Assembly: GCA_043101605.1 (NCBI GenBank)
Contig: JBICIG010000060.1
Span: 10,711-74,710 of the forward strand
Direction: 5' to 3'
DNA from: JBICIG01 sp043101605
GTDB taxonomy: Bacteria > Planctomycetota > Phycisphaerae > Phycisphaerales > UBA1924
Length of the DNA: 64,000 nt
A program made the position numbers and the translations under genes. Shown one piece after another: positions 16,959 to 25,183 of the stretch; the first letter of the stretch is position 1, and each line of letters begins with the position of its first letter. The notes under the pieces are model-generated. The model did not search any database. It was given only the letters and a program-made list of their open reading frames with translations, and was not told where the DNA came from.

Positions 16959-17495
16959 ATGCCCCGCGACTCGCTCACCAAGACGGCCGAGTATCCGCAC
17001 CCGCCCGAGCGGGTCTGGGTGGCGCTGACCGATGCGCGGGCGCTCGCCGAGTGGCTGATGCCCAACACCTTCGGGCGGGCCGAGGTCGGTCACCGCTTCG
17101 AGTTCCGGTACGACCCGATGCCGATGTGCGGGGCGGGCATCACCGAGTGCGAGGTGCTCGAGGTCGATCCGCCCCGGCGGATGCTCTGGTCGTGGCGGAA
17201 TGTCAACACGCCCGGCAAGCGTCAGCCGCCGACGATGACGGTGGAGTGGACGCTCGAGCCCGCGACGGTCCGCGGCGAGCCGGGCACGCGCCTGACGCTC
17301 GTGCAGCGCGGCCTGAAGGGCCAGTTGCCGTTCCACGGCCTGATGATGTCGATGGGCTGGAGCCGCTTCCTCAAGCGCATGATCCCCGGGGTGCTCCCGC
17401 ATGTGAACGACGACGGGTCGTACACCCCCGGTGCCATCCCGCTGGACAAACGCTGTTACAAAGCGCGCACGATCCCCGACGAGTTCGTGCGCTGA
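16959..17495 (+). CDS. SRPBCC (AHSA1-like) domain protein
   Basis: The 178-residue product shows the START/Bet v1-like pattern of the AHSA1 family: YPHPPERVWVALTDARALAEW near the N-terminus, then FEFRYDP, a central LWSWRNV strand and the C-terminal helix GLMMSMGWSRFLKRMIPGVL. Such proteins bind hydrophobic ligands in a large cavity; the ligand is unknown. It starts directly after the ArsR-family stop and is followed by the DUF1579 gene, a combination seen often in bacterial genomes. Confidence 0.88.
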   Translation: MPRDSLTKTAEYPHPPERVWVALTDARALAEWLMPNTFGRAEVGHRFEFRYDPMPMCGAGITECEVLEVDPPRRMLWSWRNVNTPGKRQPPTMTVEWTLEPATVRGEPGTRLTLVQRGLKGQLPFHGLMMSMGWSRFLKRMIPGVLPHVNDDGSYTPGAIPLDKRCYKARTIPDEFVR

Positions 17496-17566
17496 TCGGC
17501 TACGGGCGCCGTGCAATGACGCCGCCGCCGTGCCCAAGAACCCGCATCCGAACCAGAGAGGAACCC

Positions 17567-18214
17567 ATGATGAAGAAGTCGCTGACCGTCGCCGTCGCCG
17601 CCCTGCTCGGAGCCGCCGCGATCGCGGGCTCGATCCAGCCCGAGCCCGCCTCGAACCCGGCGGGAAAGCTGGGCAAGGAGATCGTCGACGCCAAGATGGC
17701 GCGCATGCAGGGCGGGATGGCCGCGTGGATGGAATCCATGCAGCCCGGCAAGCCGCACGAGATGCTCAGCAAGCTCGTCGGCGACTGGGAGGTGCGCACT
17801 CAGATGTTCATGGGACGCGACGCCGACCCCATGGAGACGATCTTCCAGAGCTCGGCCGAGATGACCATGGGCGGGCGCTACCTCGAGCAGCGCGGCAAGG
17901 GCAGCTTCATGGGCATGTCCATGGATTCGCTGCTGGTCCTCGGCTACGACAATGTCCGCCAGCTCTTCCACGCCACCATGTTCGATTCGACCAGCACCGG
18001 TGTGCGCACGCTCTACGGCAACCTCGACGAGACCGGCCGCGTTCTCACTTTCGTCGGCCCCATGGACGAACCCATGACCGGCGAGATCGGTAAGTCCTTC
18101 CGCGTCGTGATGACCTTCGAGTCCGCCGACCGGTACTCGTACACGATCGACGAGATTCTCTACGGCGAGCCGTTCACGGTCGTCCGTGCCGTCGCGATCC
18201 GCCGAGGCGAGTGA
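17567..18214 (+). CDS. DUF1579-family exported protein
   Basis: The 215-residue product begins with a signal peptide (MMKKSLTVAVAALLGAAAIA, cleavage near AGS). The mature part, from HEMLSKLVGDWEVRTQMF through GGRYLEQRGKGSFMGMSMD and GYDNVRQLFHATMFD, matches the DUF1579 family of beta-barrel-like proteins with unknown function. AGAGAGG at 17555-17561 is a strong ribosome site, and either of two consecutive ATGs (17567, 17570) can serve. It follows the SRPBCC gene by 71 bp and probably forms the end of the ArsR-controlled unit. Confidence 0.85.
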   Translation: MMKKSLTVAVAALLGAAAIAGSIQPEPASNPAGKLGKEIVDAKMARMQGGMAAWMESMQPGKPHEMLSKLVGDWEVRTQMFMGRDADPMETIFQSSAEMTMGGRYLEQRGKGSFMGMSMDSLLVLGYDNVRQLFHATMFDSTSTGVRTLYGNLDETGRVLTFVGPMDEPMTGEIGKSFRVVMTFESADRYSYTIDEILYGEPFTVVRAVAIRRGE

Positions 18215-18241
18215 CCCGGTCTCTCCTCTGACCCCCTCCGC

Positions 18242-18275
18242 GAGCCGGCGTCCCGATCATCCGGGGCGCCGGCTC
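18242..18275 (+). terminator. GC-rich hairpin, probable terminator
   Basis: A perfect 9-bp stem (GAGCCGGCG at 18242-18250 with CGCCGGCTC at 18267-18275) has an inner CCCG/CGGG pairing and is followed by ACACTTT. It lies 28 nt after the DUF1579 stop. The T-run is weak, so termination efficiency is uncertain. Confidence 0.6.
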
Positions 18276-18422
18276 ACACTTTGCGCGCGCCGCCATGCCG
18301 CGACCGGTCCGGCGGAAGGCCCGCTCGTCGCAACCGGGGCTCTGCGCCCGCGGTAGCATCCGCATCGGTCGCGGCGCTCGGCTCGGGCCGAGCCCGTCGC
18401 GCCCGAAGCCGGAGCCCTCCCC

Positions 18423-19793
18423 ATGCCCCTTCGATCGCCCTTCCGGTCGGCGTTGCTGCCGATGCTGGCTCTGTTCGTGTGCGTCTCCGCCGCGCCGGCG
18501 CAGGAGACACGCGACCCGAACCTTCCCCGCCGGGCGTTTCTCGGCGCGGCGCTGGAGCCCGATGACGCCGGGGCGCGCGTGCTCCGCGTCATCGAGGGCT
18601 CGTCCGCCGCCGCGATCGGGCTCGAGCCGGGCGATGTCATCACGGCGCTCGGCGACCAGCCCATCTCCAACCCCGGAACGCTCATCGACCTGCTCACAGC
18701 CCATCGCGCCGGCGAGCGGGTCTCGGTCTCGTTCGTGCGCCGGGACCAGCAACTCGAGAAGACCGCCACGCTCGTTGAGTTCCCGCGCGAGGAGATCGAG
18801 GGCTGCGAGGTTCTCTACGCCTCGGTGCCGACGGTCGACGGCGGGTGGCTCCGCACCATCGTCACGCGCCCGCTGCCCGACGCCGAGAACCCCGACAAGG
18901 TCTTCCCGGCGATCCTGATGATCCAGGGCGTCGGGTGCGGGTCGATCGACCAGCCCTTTGAGGACCGGCGCGACCCGTTCGTCCGGCTCTGCCATGAACT
19001 CGCCAGGCGCGGCATCGTCACCATGCGCGTCGAGAAGTCGGGCATGGGCGACTCGACCGGCATGCCCTGCTCCGAACTCGACTTCCTCAACGAGATGGAG
19101 GGGTACCGCAACGCACTGCTCTCGCTGGCGACCGAGTACCCGTTCGTCGACGACATGCGCCTGTTCATCTTCGGACATTCGATGGGCGGCGTCATGGCGC
19201 CGCGCATCGCCGAGGACATCGGCGTGCGCGGGATCGCGGTCTTCGGCACCATCGGGCGGAACTTCTACGAGTACGCGATCGAGAACAGCCGACGCCAGTT
19301 CGAACTCCGCGGCATCGACCCGGTCGACCTCGACAACCGCCAGCAGGTCTTCCAGGAGTTTCTCGCGCGCGTTGTCTTCGAGCAGATGACCCCCGCCGAG
19401 GCGCTCGACAGCGCCCCTCACCTGGTCTCGGTCGACCGCTCGTTCTTCGACGACACCCACCTGTGGGGTCGCCACGCGAGCTTCTGGCACCAGCTCCAGG
19501 CGCTCCCGATCGCCGGGGGGTGGGAGCAACTCGGCCCGCGGACCCGGGTGCTGGCGATCCACGGCGAGTTCGACTGGGTCTCGGACCCCGTCGAGCACCG
19601 CGAGATCGTCGAGATCGCCAACTCGTCCAATCCCGGGCTCGCCGAGTTCCTGAGCCTCCCCCGCGCCGACCACGCGTTCACCACCCACCCGAGCATCGAA
19701 TCGAGCCTCGGCGCGATCGGTCAGGGCGAATTCTCGCAAAGCATCGTCGTCGCGATCCTCAGCTGGATGGACGAATCGGTCAGTTGGGACTGA
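18423..19793 (+). CDS. Exported PDZ-alpha/beta hydrolase
   Basis: The 456-residue product has a signal peptide (LLPMLALFVCVSAAPAQ), a PDZ domain at about residues 38-115 (FLGAALEPDD, GLEPGDVITALGDQPI) and an alpha/beta-hydrolase domain. The nucleophile elbow is GHSMGG, an acidic residue lies in HGEFDWVSDP and the catalytic histidine is probably that in PRADHAF. The substrate is probably an ester or peptide in the periplasm. A TAGCAT box at 18354-18359 would give a leader of roughly 57 nt. Confidence 0.85.
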   Translation: MPLRSPFRSALLPMLALFVCVSAAPAQETRDPNLPRRAFLGAALEPDDAGARVLRVIEGSSAAAIGLEPGDVITALGDQPISNPGTLIDLLTAHRAGERVSVSFVRRDQQLEKTATLVEFPREEIEGCEVLYASVPTVDGGWLRTIVTRPLPDAENPDKVFPAILMIQGVGCGSIDQPFEDRRDPFVRLCHELARRGIVTMRVEKSGMGDSTGMPCSELDFLNEMEGYRNALLSLATEYPFVDDMRLFIFGHSMGGVMAPRIAEDIGVRGIAVFGTIGRNFYEYAIENSRRQFELRGIDPVDLDNRQQVFQEFLARVVFEQMTPAEALDSAPHLVSVDRSFFDDTHLWGRHASFWHQLQALPIAGGWEQLGPRTRVLAIHGEFDWVSDPVEHREIVEIANSSNPGLAEFLSLPRADHAFTTHPSIESSLGAIGQGEFSQSIVVAILSWMDESVSWD

Positions 19794-19835
19794 TCGCCCC
19801 GCCTCCCGCCCGCCCCGGGCGGGTACGCTGGGCGC

Positions 19836-20879
19836 GTGCGCTTCTTCGCCCTGCTGACCGTCCGCGACGAGGTCGATGTGATCGACCGCTGCCTCTCCCA
19901 CCTCCGATCGTGGGCCGACGCGGTGTTCATCCTCGACACGGGCTCGACCGACGGCACCTGGAAGCGCATCGGGGCCCGCGCGCGGACCGATGACCGGATC
20001 GTCCCGCTGGCGCGCCGGCCCGTCCTGTTCAACGAGGGAGGCGTGCGCGGGCACCTGTTCGATCTCGCCCGGGATCGATTCGCGCCGGGCGACTGGATCT
20101 GCCGCGCCGATGCCGACGAGGTCTATCTGATCGATCCGCGCGAGTTCGTGCGCACGCGGCTGAGGCGGGGCGAGGGCGCCATCGCCGCCCGCCAGTTCGT
20201 CTTCGGGATGACCCGCGCCGAGGCCCGCGCGTGGGCGCGGGGCGAGGAGTCCCCGGCCGACCGCGCCCGCCCGCTCGAAGAACGCCGGACGCGCTTCGTG
20301 ATGGACGAGTTCCCCGAGGCCCGTTTCTTCCGCTACCGCGCGTCGATGGTCTGGCCTGTGCGCCTGTCGATGCCCGCGTTCCCCGGGCTGCTCGCCGCCG
20401 AGCGCATCCCGATGCGGCACGACCGGTACCGCGACCCGCCGCAGATGCGCCAGCGGTCGGCGCTCCGCGCGATCGTCGCGGCCCGGACCGACACCGTCGG
20501 CGAGCACTGGAAGCAGACCGACTGGCGCGCCCAGCTTCTTCCGAACCGTGCGCGCACGATGAAGCCGGGCGATCCGCTGCCCGTGGTCGTGGAAAGAAAC
20601 CCGCGCAGCCACCTCGGCCCGCCGATGCGACGGCTGGTGCGTGTGGGGTTCTATCGGCTCGGGTTGGCGCCGCTGGCCGACCGGTTCCAGCGCCGTGCCG
20701 AGAGCGGGCTCGAGCCGATCCCCCGCGCCCTGCAACGCCGGCTCGCCCGCCGACCGGGGCTCTCGCCGCGCACCGGGAATCCGCGGGCCGAAGCGGATCC
20801 GGAGCCCGGTCCCGAGCCGGTTCTTGAGCCGGGTGCCGCCGTGCGCACGCGCCCGATCACCCCCGAGCCCGCCCAATGA
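19836..20879 (+). CDS. Family 2-type glycosyltransferase, first of a tandem pair
   Basis: The 347-residue product opens with FFALLTVRDEVDVIDRCLSH and LDTGSTDGTWKRI, the nucleotide-sugar-binding start of GT-A fold glycosyltransferases, and has a DADE motif (CRADADEVYLIDP) that would bind the divalent metal and UDP-sugar. The C-terminal half is Arg-rich and less conserved. Translation starts at a GTG placed 6 nt after TACGCT (19824-19829), consistent with a leaderless mRNA. Its stop overlaps the next start as ATGA. The acceptor is unknown. Confidence 0.85.
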   Translation: MRFFALLTVRDEVDVIDRCLSHLRSWADAVFILDTGSTDGTWKRIGARARTDDRIVPLARRPVLFNEGGVRGHLFDLARDRFAPGDWICRADADEVYLIDPREFVRTRLRRGEGAIAARQFVFGMTRAEARAWARGEESPADRARPLEERRTRFVMDEFPEARFFRYRASMVWPVRLSMPAFPGLLAAERIPMRHDRYRDPPQMRQRSALRAIVAARTDTVGEHWKQTDWRAQLLPNRARTMKPGDPLPVVVERNPRSHLGPPMRRLVRVGFYRLGLAPLADRFQRRAESGLEPIPRALQRRLARRPGLSPRTGNPRAEADPEPGPEPVLEPGAAVRTRPITPEPAQ

Positions 20880-21979
20880 GCCGCCCGTCCCGGCTGCACG
20901 CGCTGCTGATGGTCCGCGACGAGGCGGACATCATCGATCGCTCGCTCGACCACTTGCTCGCGCGGTTCGACACGCTCCTGGTCTTCGACACGGGCTCGAC
21001 CGACGGCACGCGGGAGGCGATCGAGCGCCGAGCCGCCGCCGAGCCCCGGCTCGAGGTGTTCGCGCACCCGTTCGCGCACGGGCCGGTGCTGTTCCACGCC
21101 GGGCTCCGGGCGTTGATGTTCGAGCGTTTCCGAGACCGGTTCCGCCCGGGCGACTGGGTGGCGCGGGTGGACGCCGACGAGTTCTTCATCACACCGCCGC
21201 GCGAGTTCATCGCGTCGCTGCGCGCGCACGAGTCGGTGATCGTCACGCAGAACCACGACTTGCTGTTCGTCCGGCGTGACCCGCCGCCCGAGCCCGGGCC
21301 CGACGGCGAGCCCTCCTCGCTGCCGATCGAATGGCCCCCGCCCACGGGGGCCCGCGCGTACATCGACAACCCGACCTACGAGCCGCGCTTCTTCCGCTAC
21401 CGAAGGTCGATGCGCTGGGCGCCGGATCGGTGGCTCCCGTTCAACCCGGGCGTGGCGGCGGCGCGGCGGCTGGGCGTGCTGCACGAACGCTGGCGTTCGC
21501 CCGAGCAGGCGATCCGTCGATGGGCGCTGCGCCTGGCGACCAGCCCCGACATGCCGATCGGTGGGGCGCACTGGGCCCGCGCCCGCACCTGGTACGCCGC
21601 GGCCCGCAAGCGTTCGAACCCGCAACTCCGCTGGCTCGCGCCGGGCGAGGTCCCCCCGCCGACGACCGACGCCGACCACCGGCCCTCTCGCCGCAAGCAC
21701 CTGGCGCTGCGCGCGCTCCATGGCAGCGGGCTGGTTCGGCTGCTCGATCGCACCCGGCCCGGGCTCGCTCCCGAGTTCGCGCCCGAGCCCTTCCCGGCCG
21801 AGCGCCTCGCCGAGGCGCGTCGGCTCGAGGCCCGGGCCCTGGCGCAGCTTGCCCGCTGGCTGGATCGGCCCGAGGTGGTGCTGCCGCCCGACCATCGCCC
21901 CGCGCCCGCGGCGGATTCGCCTACCATCGCCTCCACGCCCGCGCCGGCATCCCCCACGGGGGCCGAACCGGGCGTTTGA
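20876..21979 (+). CDS. Family 2-type glycosyltransferase, second of a tandem pair
   Basis: This 367-residue paralogue repeats the features of its neighbour: LHALLMVRDEADIIDRSLDH, FDTGSTDGTREAI and a DADE motif (WVARVDADEFFITPP). It overlaps the upstream gene by four bases, so the two enzymes are probably made together and may act in sequence or on the same glycan. A TACCAT box near its 3' end (21922-21927) is probably the promoter of sucD. Confidence 0.87.
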   Translation: MSRPSRLHALLMVRDEADIIDRSLDHLLARFDTLLVFDTGSTDGTREAIERRAAAEPRLEVFAHPFAHGPVLFHAGLRALMFERFRDRFRPGDWVARVDADEFFITPPREFIASLRAHESVIVTQNHDLLFVRRDPPPEPGPDGEPSSLPIEWPPPTGARAYIDNPTYEPRFFRYRRSMRWAPDRWLPFNPGVAAARRLGVLHERWRSPEQAIRRWALRLATSPDMPIGGAHWARARTWYAAARKRSNPQLRWLAPGEVPPPTTDADHRPSRRKHLALRALHGSGLVRLLDRTRPGLAPEFAPEPFPAERLAEARRLEARALAQLARWLDRPEVVLPPDHRPAPAADSPTIASTPAPASPTGAEPGV

Positions 21980-22009
21980 CCCCCGCAGAGCCTTCCCGGG
22001 AGAGAACGC

Positions 22010-22984
22010 ATGGCCATCCTCGTCGACGCGAACACCAAGGTCCTCTGCCAGGGCATCACCGGCTCGTACGGGGCCGTCCACACGCGCGGGTGCTTCCACT
22101 ACGGCACGAAGATGGCCGGGGGCGTCACGCCCGGCAAGGGCGGCACCAAGGACGCCAACGGTCTCCCCGTCTTCGACACCGTCGAGCGGGCAGTGATCGA
22201 AACCGGCGCGACCGCGACGATGATCTTCGTGCCCCCGCCGTTCGCCGCCGACGCGGTGATGGAAGCCGCCCACGCCGGCATCAAGCTCATCTGCTGCATC
22301 ACCGAGGGCGTGCCCGTGCAGGACATGGTCCGCTGCCGGGCGCTGCTCGATGAGATCAACCAGGACCGCGGGCAGTCCGACCGCATCGTCCTCGTCGGGC
22401 CCAACTGCCCGGGTGTCATCACCCCCGGTCCCAAGACCGGCACCGGCGACAGCGGCAGCGACCCGTACACCAGCAGCGGCTGCAAGATCGGCATCATGCC
22501 CGGTTACATCCACACCCACCGCTCCGAGCCCAAGTGCACCACGGGCAAGGCGGTCGGCATCGTGTCCCGCTCGGGCACGCTGACTTACGAAGCGGTCTGG
22601 CAGTGCTCGAACCTGGGCATCGCCCAGAGCACCTGCGTCGGCATCGGCGGCGACCCCGTCCGCGGGCTCGACCACATCGAGTCCATCCGGCTCTTCCAGG
22701 AAGACCCGGACACCGACGGCATCCTGATGATCGGCGAGATCGGCGGCACCGACGAGGAAGCCGCCGCCGCGTTCATCGCCGAACATGTCACCAAGCCCGT
22801 GGCTGCCTTTATTGCCGGCCGCACGGCTCCCCCCGGCAAGCGCATGGGCCACGCCGGCGCGATCATCTCGGGCGGCGAGGGCACGGCCGACTCGAAGATC
22901 GCGGCGCTGCAGGAAGCGGGGGTCGAAGTCGCGATGAGCCCGGCGGATATGGGCAGGGCGATGGCGAAGGGGTTGGGGGTCTGA
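22010..22984 (+). CDS. sucD: Succinate-CoA ligase, alpha subunit
   Basis: SucD forms the CoA-binding and phosphohistidine half of succinyl-CoA synthetase in the citric acid cycle. The 324-residue product shows QGITGSYGAVHTRGCFHYGTK... at the N-terminus, GPNCPGVITPG, IVSRSGTLTYEAV and the active-site histidine in GKRMGHAGAIISGGEGTA. Two insertions after GPNCPGVITPG (GPKTGTGDSGSDPYTSS and HTHRSEPKCTTGK) make it about 30 residues longer than usual. sucC is not adjacent. TACCAT at 21922-21927 inside the upstream gene plus GGGAGAG before the ATG give a standard leader. REP-type repeats follow the stop. Confidence 0.95.
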   Translation: MAILVDANTKVLCQGITGSYGAVHTRGCFHYGTKMAGGVTPGKGGTKDANGLPVFDTVERAVIETGATATMIFVPPPFAADAVMEAAHAGIKLICCITEGVPVQDMVRCRALLDEINQDRGQSDRIVLVGPNCPGVITPGPKTGTGDSGSDPYTSSGCKIGIMPGYIHTHRSEPKCTTGKAVGIVSRSGTLTYEAVWQCSNLGIAQSTCVGIGGDPVRGLDHIESIRLFQEDPDTDGILMIGEIGGTDEEAAAAFIAEHVTKPVAAFIAGRTAPPGKRMGHAGAIISGGEGTADSKIAALQEAGVEVAMSPADMGRAMAKGLGV

Positions 22985-23016
22985 GACAACAGGCGGAATC
23001 GCGAGACACCCTTAGT

Positions 23017-23113
23017 GTGTGGCATGCTCAATGGAGGCGCAGCCGAGCTTGGGCATGTGCCTTGTTCAATCGAATGCTTCACCATGGCCAAGCGGCGCTT
23101 GACCATGCCACAC
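23017..23113 (+). repeat. Palindromic REP/BIME-like repeat, copy A (97 bp)
   Basis: This 97-bp unit begins GTGTGGCATG and ends CATGCCACAC, forming an outer inverted repeat of 16 bp with one mismatch. Inside are two hairpins: CATGCTCAA(T) with TTGGGCATG on the left, and CATGGCCAAG with CTTGACCATG on the right. It differs from copy B at two positions only (95/97 identical) and is separated from it by 19 bp. Confidence 0.92.
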
Positions 23114-23132
23114 AATGAGCAACGCCCCGCTC

Positions 23133-23229
23133 GTGTGGCATGCTCAAGGGAGGCGCAGCCGAGCTTGGGCATGTGCCTCGTTCAATCGAATGCTTCACCA
23201 TGGCCAAGCGGCGCTTGACCATGCCACAC
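23133..23229 (+). repeat. Palindromic REP/BIME-like repeat, copy B (97 bp)
   Basis: Copy B has the same length, orientation and double-hairpin structure as copy A. It ends 15 bp before the stop codon of the RAYT transposase gene. The near-identity of A and B points to recent duplication or active maintenance. Confidence 0.92.
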
Positions 23230-23244
23230 TGAATCAACGGCCGA

Positions 23245-23856
23245 TCAAACTGATCGAGGCGGGAGCCCTTCCCGATCGATTGTCAGCTGCGCCGAACGCG
23301 AACCCCCATACTCTCCCGCGCTCGACCACTCCCACTCCCCCGGAAGTGCGCATAACCCGGCTCGGACCGGGTTCATGTGGATGTAGTCGATCGCTTCCCA
23401 GACAGCCTTCGGCGTTCTCAGGTTGCGATCGAAACCGCCGCCGCGTTGCCAGAGACGATGTGAGCCGCCATCCGGTACGGCCGGGTCATGCATCGCCTTG
23501 AGCAGATCCGGCATCTCTGATCTGGCAAGGTTGACAATCCGACGCGCGGCCGACTGCTTGATGCTCTGCAGGATCGGGGCGACCGCCCCTTGCGGAAGCA
23601 TGAGCAGATGAACATGGTCGGGCATGATGACGAAAGCCCAAAGCTTGAAGTGGTGCTGATCTCTTGCTCGATCGATAGCTTGCAGAACGATCTCACGCAG
23701 ACGCGGTTCATTGAGCAATGCTTGATTGTGGAAGCACGCAAAGTTCAGCAGACGGGCATCGCCCGGATTCTCGATACGGACCCGCGTCTTGTAACGATGC
23801 GTCGCCACGAAGGCACAATAGTGGCAGCACTTCGGATCCGCTATCAAGAGTGGCAT
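23245..23856 (-). CDS. REP-associated transposase (RAYT, Y1/HUH-like)
   Basis: The 203-residue product belongs to the IS200-like HUH transposase group that is linked to REP repeats. The metal-binding HUH motif is HVH at residues 81-83 in FVIMPDHVHLLMLPQG, and the family C-terminus is present (AIDYIHMNPVRAGLC, WEWSSAGEY). The helix that normally carries the catalytic tyrosine reads SIKQSAARRIV, with Ser102 where family members often have Tyr. Other Tyr residues exist, so activity cannot be ruled out. The preferred ATG (23856) lies inside repeat copy C, and copies A and B follow the stop. Proteins of this group cleave REP hairpins and probably spread them. Confidence 0.88.
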   Translation of the reverse strand: MPLLIADPKCCHYCAFVATHRYKTRVRIENPGDARLLNFACFHNQALLNEPRLREIVLQAIDRARDQHHFKLWAFVIMPDHVHLLMLPQGAVAPILQSIKQSAARRIVNLARSEMPDLLKAMHDPAVPDGGSHRLWQRGGGFDRNLRTPKAVWEAIDYIHMNPVRAGLCALPGEWEWSSAGEYGGSRSAQLTIDREGLPPRSV

Positions 23857-23931
23857 GCTCAAGCGAGCTTGGGCATGGCCCTGCTCGTCGGGTGCCCCTC
23901 CATGGCCAAGCTGCGCTTGACCATGCCACAC
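23850..23931 (+). repeat. Palindromic REP/BIME-like repeat, copy C (82 bp variant)
   Basis: Copy C keeps the outer ends (GTGGCATGCTCAAG and CTTGACCATGCCACAC) and the right hairpin (CATGGCCAAG with CTTGACCATG) but lacks about 11 bp of the left internal part. It overlaps the start codon of the RAYT gene and therefore its translation-initiation region. Confidence 0.88.
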
Positions 23932-23962
23932 GCTGAGGACGCTCACAGGACAAGCGTCGAGC

Positions 23963-24874
23963 TCACGCCAGCGCCAACCCCTCAAACGCCCGCGTCTCCG
24001 CGTCGTGCAGGTCGATCAGTTCCTGGTCCAGTTCGCTCCTGGGCGTCAGGTCGCCGTATTCCGCGACCGGGGCGCACACGCCGAAGCGTTGCGACTCGAG
24101 TTCGTACCGCTCCATCCACCGTTGCAGGGCGGCGACATCCGCGTCGGTCCGCCGCCATTCCTGGGCCGGGGCGACCTTGCCCTGCTCATCGACGCCGATC
24201 GGAAACGGCGGACGACCGACGGGCATCCGCCAGGGCTTTGGCGTTAGGCGCGCGCGGAAGCACTGCTGGTACATGCACAGGTCTGAATAAAGATCATCGG
24301 CGCCGAGGTCGTCCATCAGGTCAAGCGCCTCGTCGGAATCGGGCTCCATCGGCGGGTTGACCAGCAGGTATCGAAGCCCCGCGGCGGTGCGGTAGGCCCG
24401 CGCGCCGCGGCCGCTGCCCTCGGCGACCCAGAGCTCGAGCTTCGCAAGCGCCAGATCGACCTTGTTCTCGAGCTTGTTCTTCTTGCCGAAGAGTCGCCCG
24501 AAGACGCCGCCGACCGTGGGCGCCGCGTCCTCGCCGAAGTCGACATCGATGAAGACGAGCGACTTCGTGTTGAGCACCTTGCACCCGTAGCGGTTGATGG
24601 TCACCGCGGCGAGGGTCTGCTCGTTCTCCTCCCAGAGGTTGCGCCCCCACTCCTGCACGACCGGCTCGGGCTTGCCCGCCTCGGCGTAGTCGTACCAGTC
24701 GAGATCCTCGCCCGAACGCACCCGCTTGGCGAGATCCTCGACCGCCTGCTTGGCCAGCCGCATCGCGTGCTCGGGGCTGCGGTTCGAGCCGCGGCGGACG
24801 GCGAGGTCGAAGGTGCCGTGCTCGCCCGTCACCCCGTCGAGCGTGGCCCGGGCCCAGTAGCGAGCGATCTTCAT
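23963..24874 (-). CDS. Conserved-looking protein of unknown function
   Basis: The 303-residue product has the codon use of its neighbours and clear secondary-structure alternation, but no family was recognised. Notable segments are NRYGCKVLNTKSLVFIDVDFGE with a D-x-D, VFGRLFGKKNKLENK, and ARAYRTAAGLRYLLVNPPMEP. The D-x-D followed by a basic, glycine-containing strand loosely recalls archaeo-eukaryotic primase-like folds, which is only an impression. It has no signal peptide or membrane segment and is probably cytoplasmic. Confidence 0.75.
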   Translation of the reverse strand: MKIARYWARATLDGVTGEHGTFDLAVRRGSNRSPEHAMRLAKQAVEDLAKRVRSGEDLDWYDYAEAGKPEPVVQEWGRNLWEENEQTLAAVTINRYGCKVLNTKSLVFIDVDFGEDAAPTVGGVFGRLFGKKNKLENKVDLALAKLELWVAEGSGRGARAYRTAAGLRYLLVNPPMEPDSDEALDLMDDLGADDLYSDLCMYQQCFRARLTPKPWRMPVGRPPFPIGVDEQGKVAPAQEWRRTDADVAALQRWMERYELESQRFGVCAPVAEYGDLTPRSELDQELIDLHDAETRAFEGLALA

Positions 24875-25183
24875 GGTCGGCTCCGGATGGTCGGCTCCAG
24901 GTCAGTTGGCCGCGCTTGGCGTCCCGCCGAGAGCCTAACGAACGCCTCCGCCCGGATCGACCTGCCCCGCGCCGGGCCAGCTCACGCACGGACCTTCGGC
25001 CGAGCGTCCGGAAAGCCCGCTCCCCCGCCCCGCTTCGGGGGAGGAATCACCCCGCAAGCCGCCCCGAACCCCGCCGAGCGATGGCCGGGGGGGGCGGGTG
25101 CCGTCGTCGGCAATGAAATCGCGACGGGCCCGTTCCAACCAAGCATCCAGAGGAGTACCCGCGGCAGGGGCGGGGACCACACC
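24875..25183. other. 309-bp intergenic region
   Basis: No gene is supported here. A 7-bp hairpin (TCCCCCG at 25021-25027 with CGGGGGA at 25036-25042) is the only structure seen. The region lies between divergent genes and should contain both of their promoters, but no convincing box was found. Confidence 0.5.

Noticed and set aside
22010..22984. sucD as a citrate lyase-type or acyl-CoA ligase fusion because of its insertions
   Set aside because: Active-site and CoA-binding motifs are in standard order, and the insertions are short loops only.
22585..23172. Minus-strand ORF over the sucD end and REP repeats
   Set aside because: It is antisense to sucD and continues through repeat copies A and B, so it is a by-product of composition.
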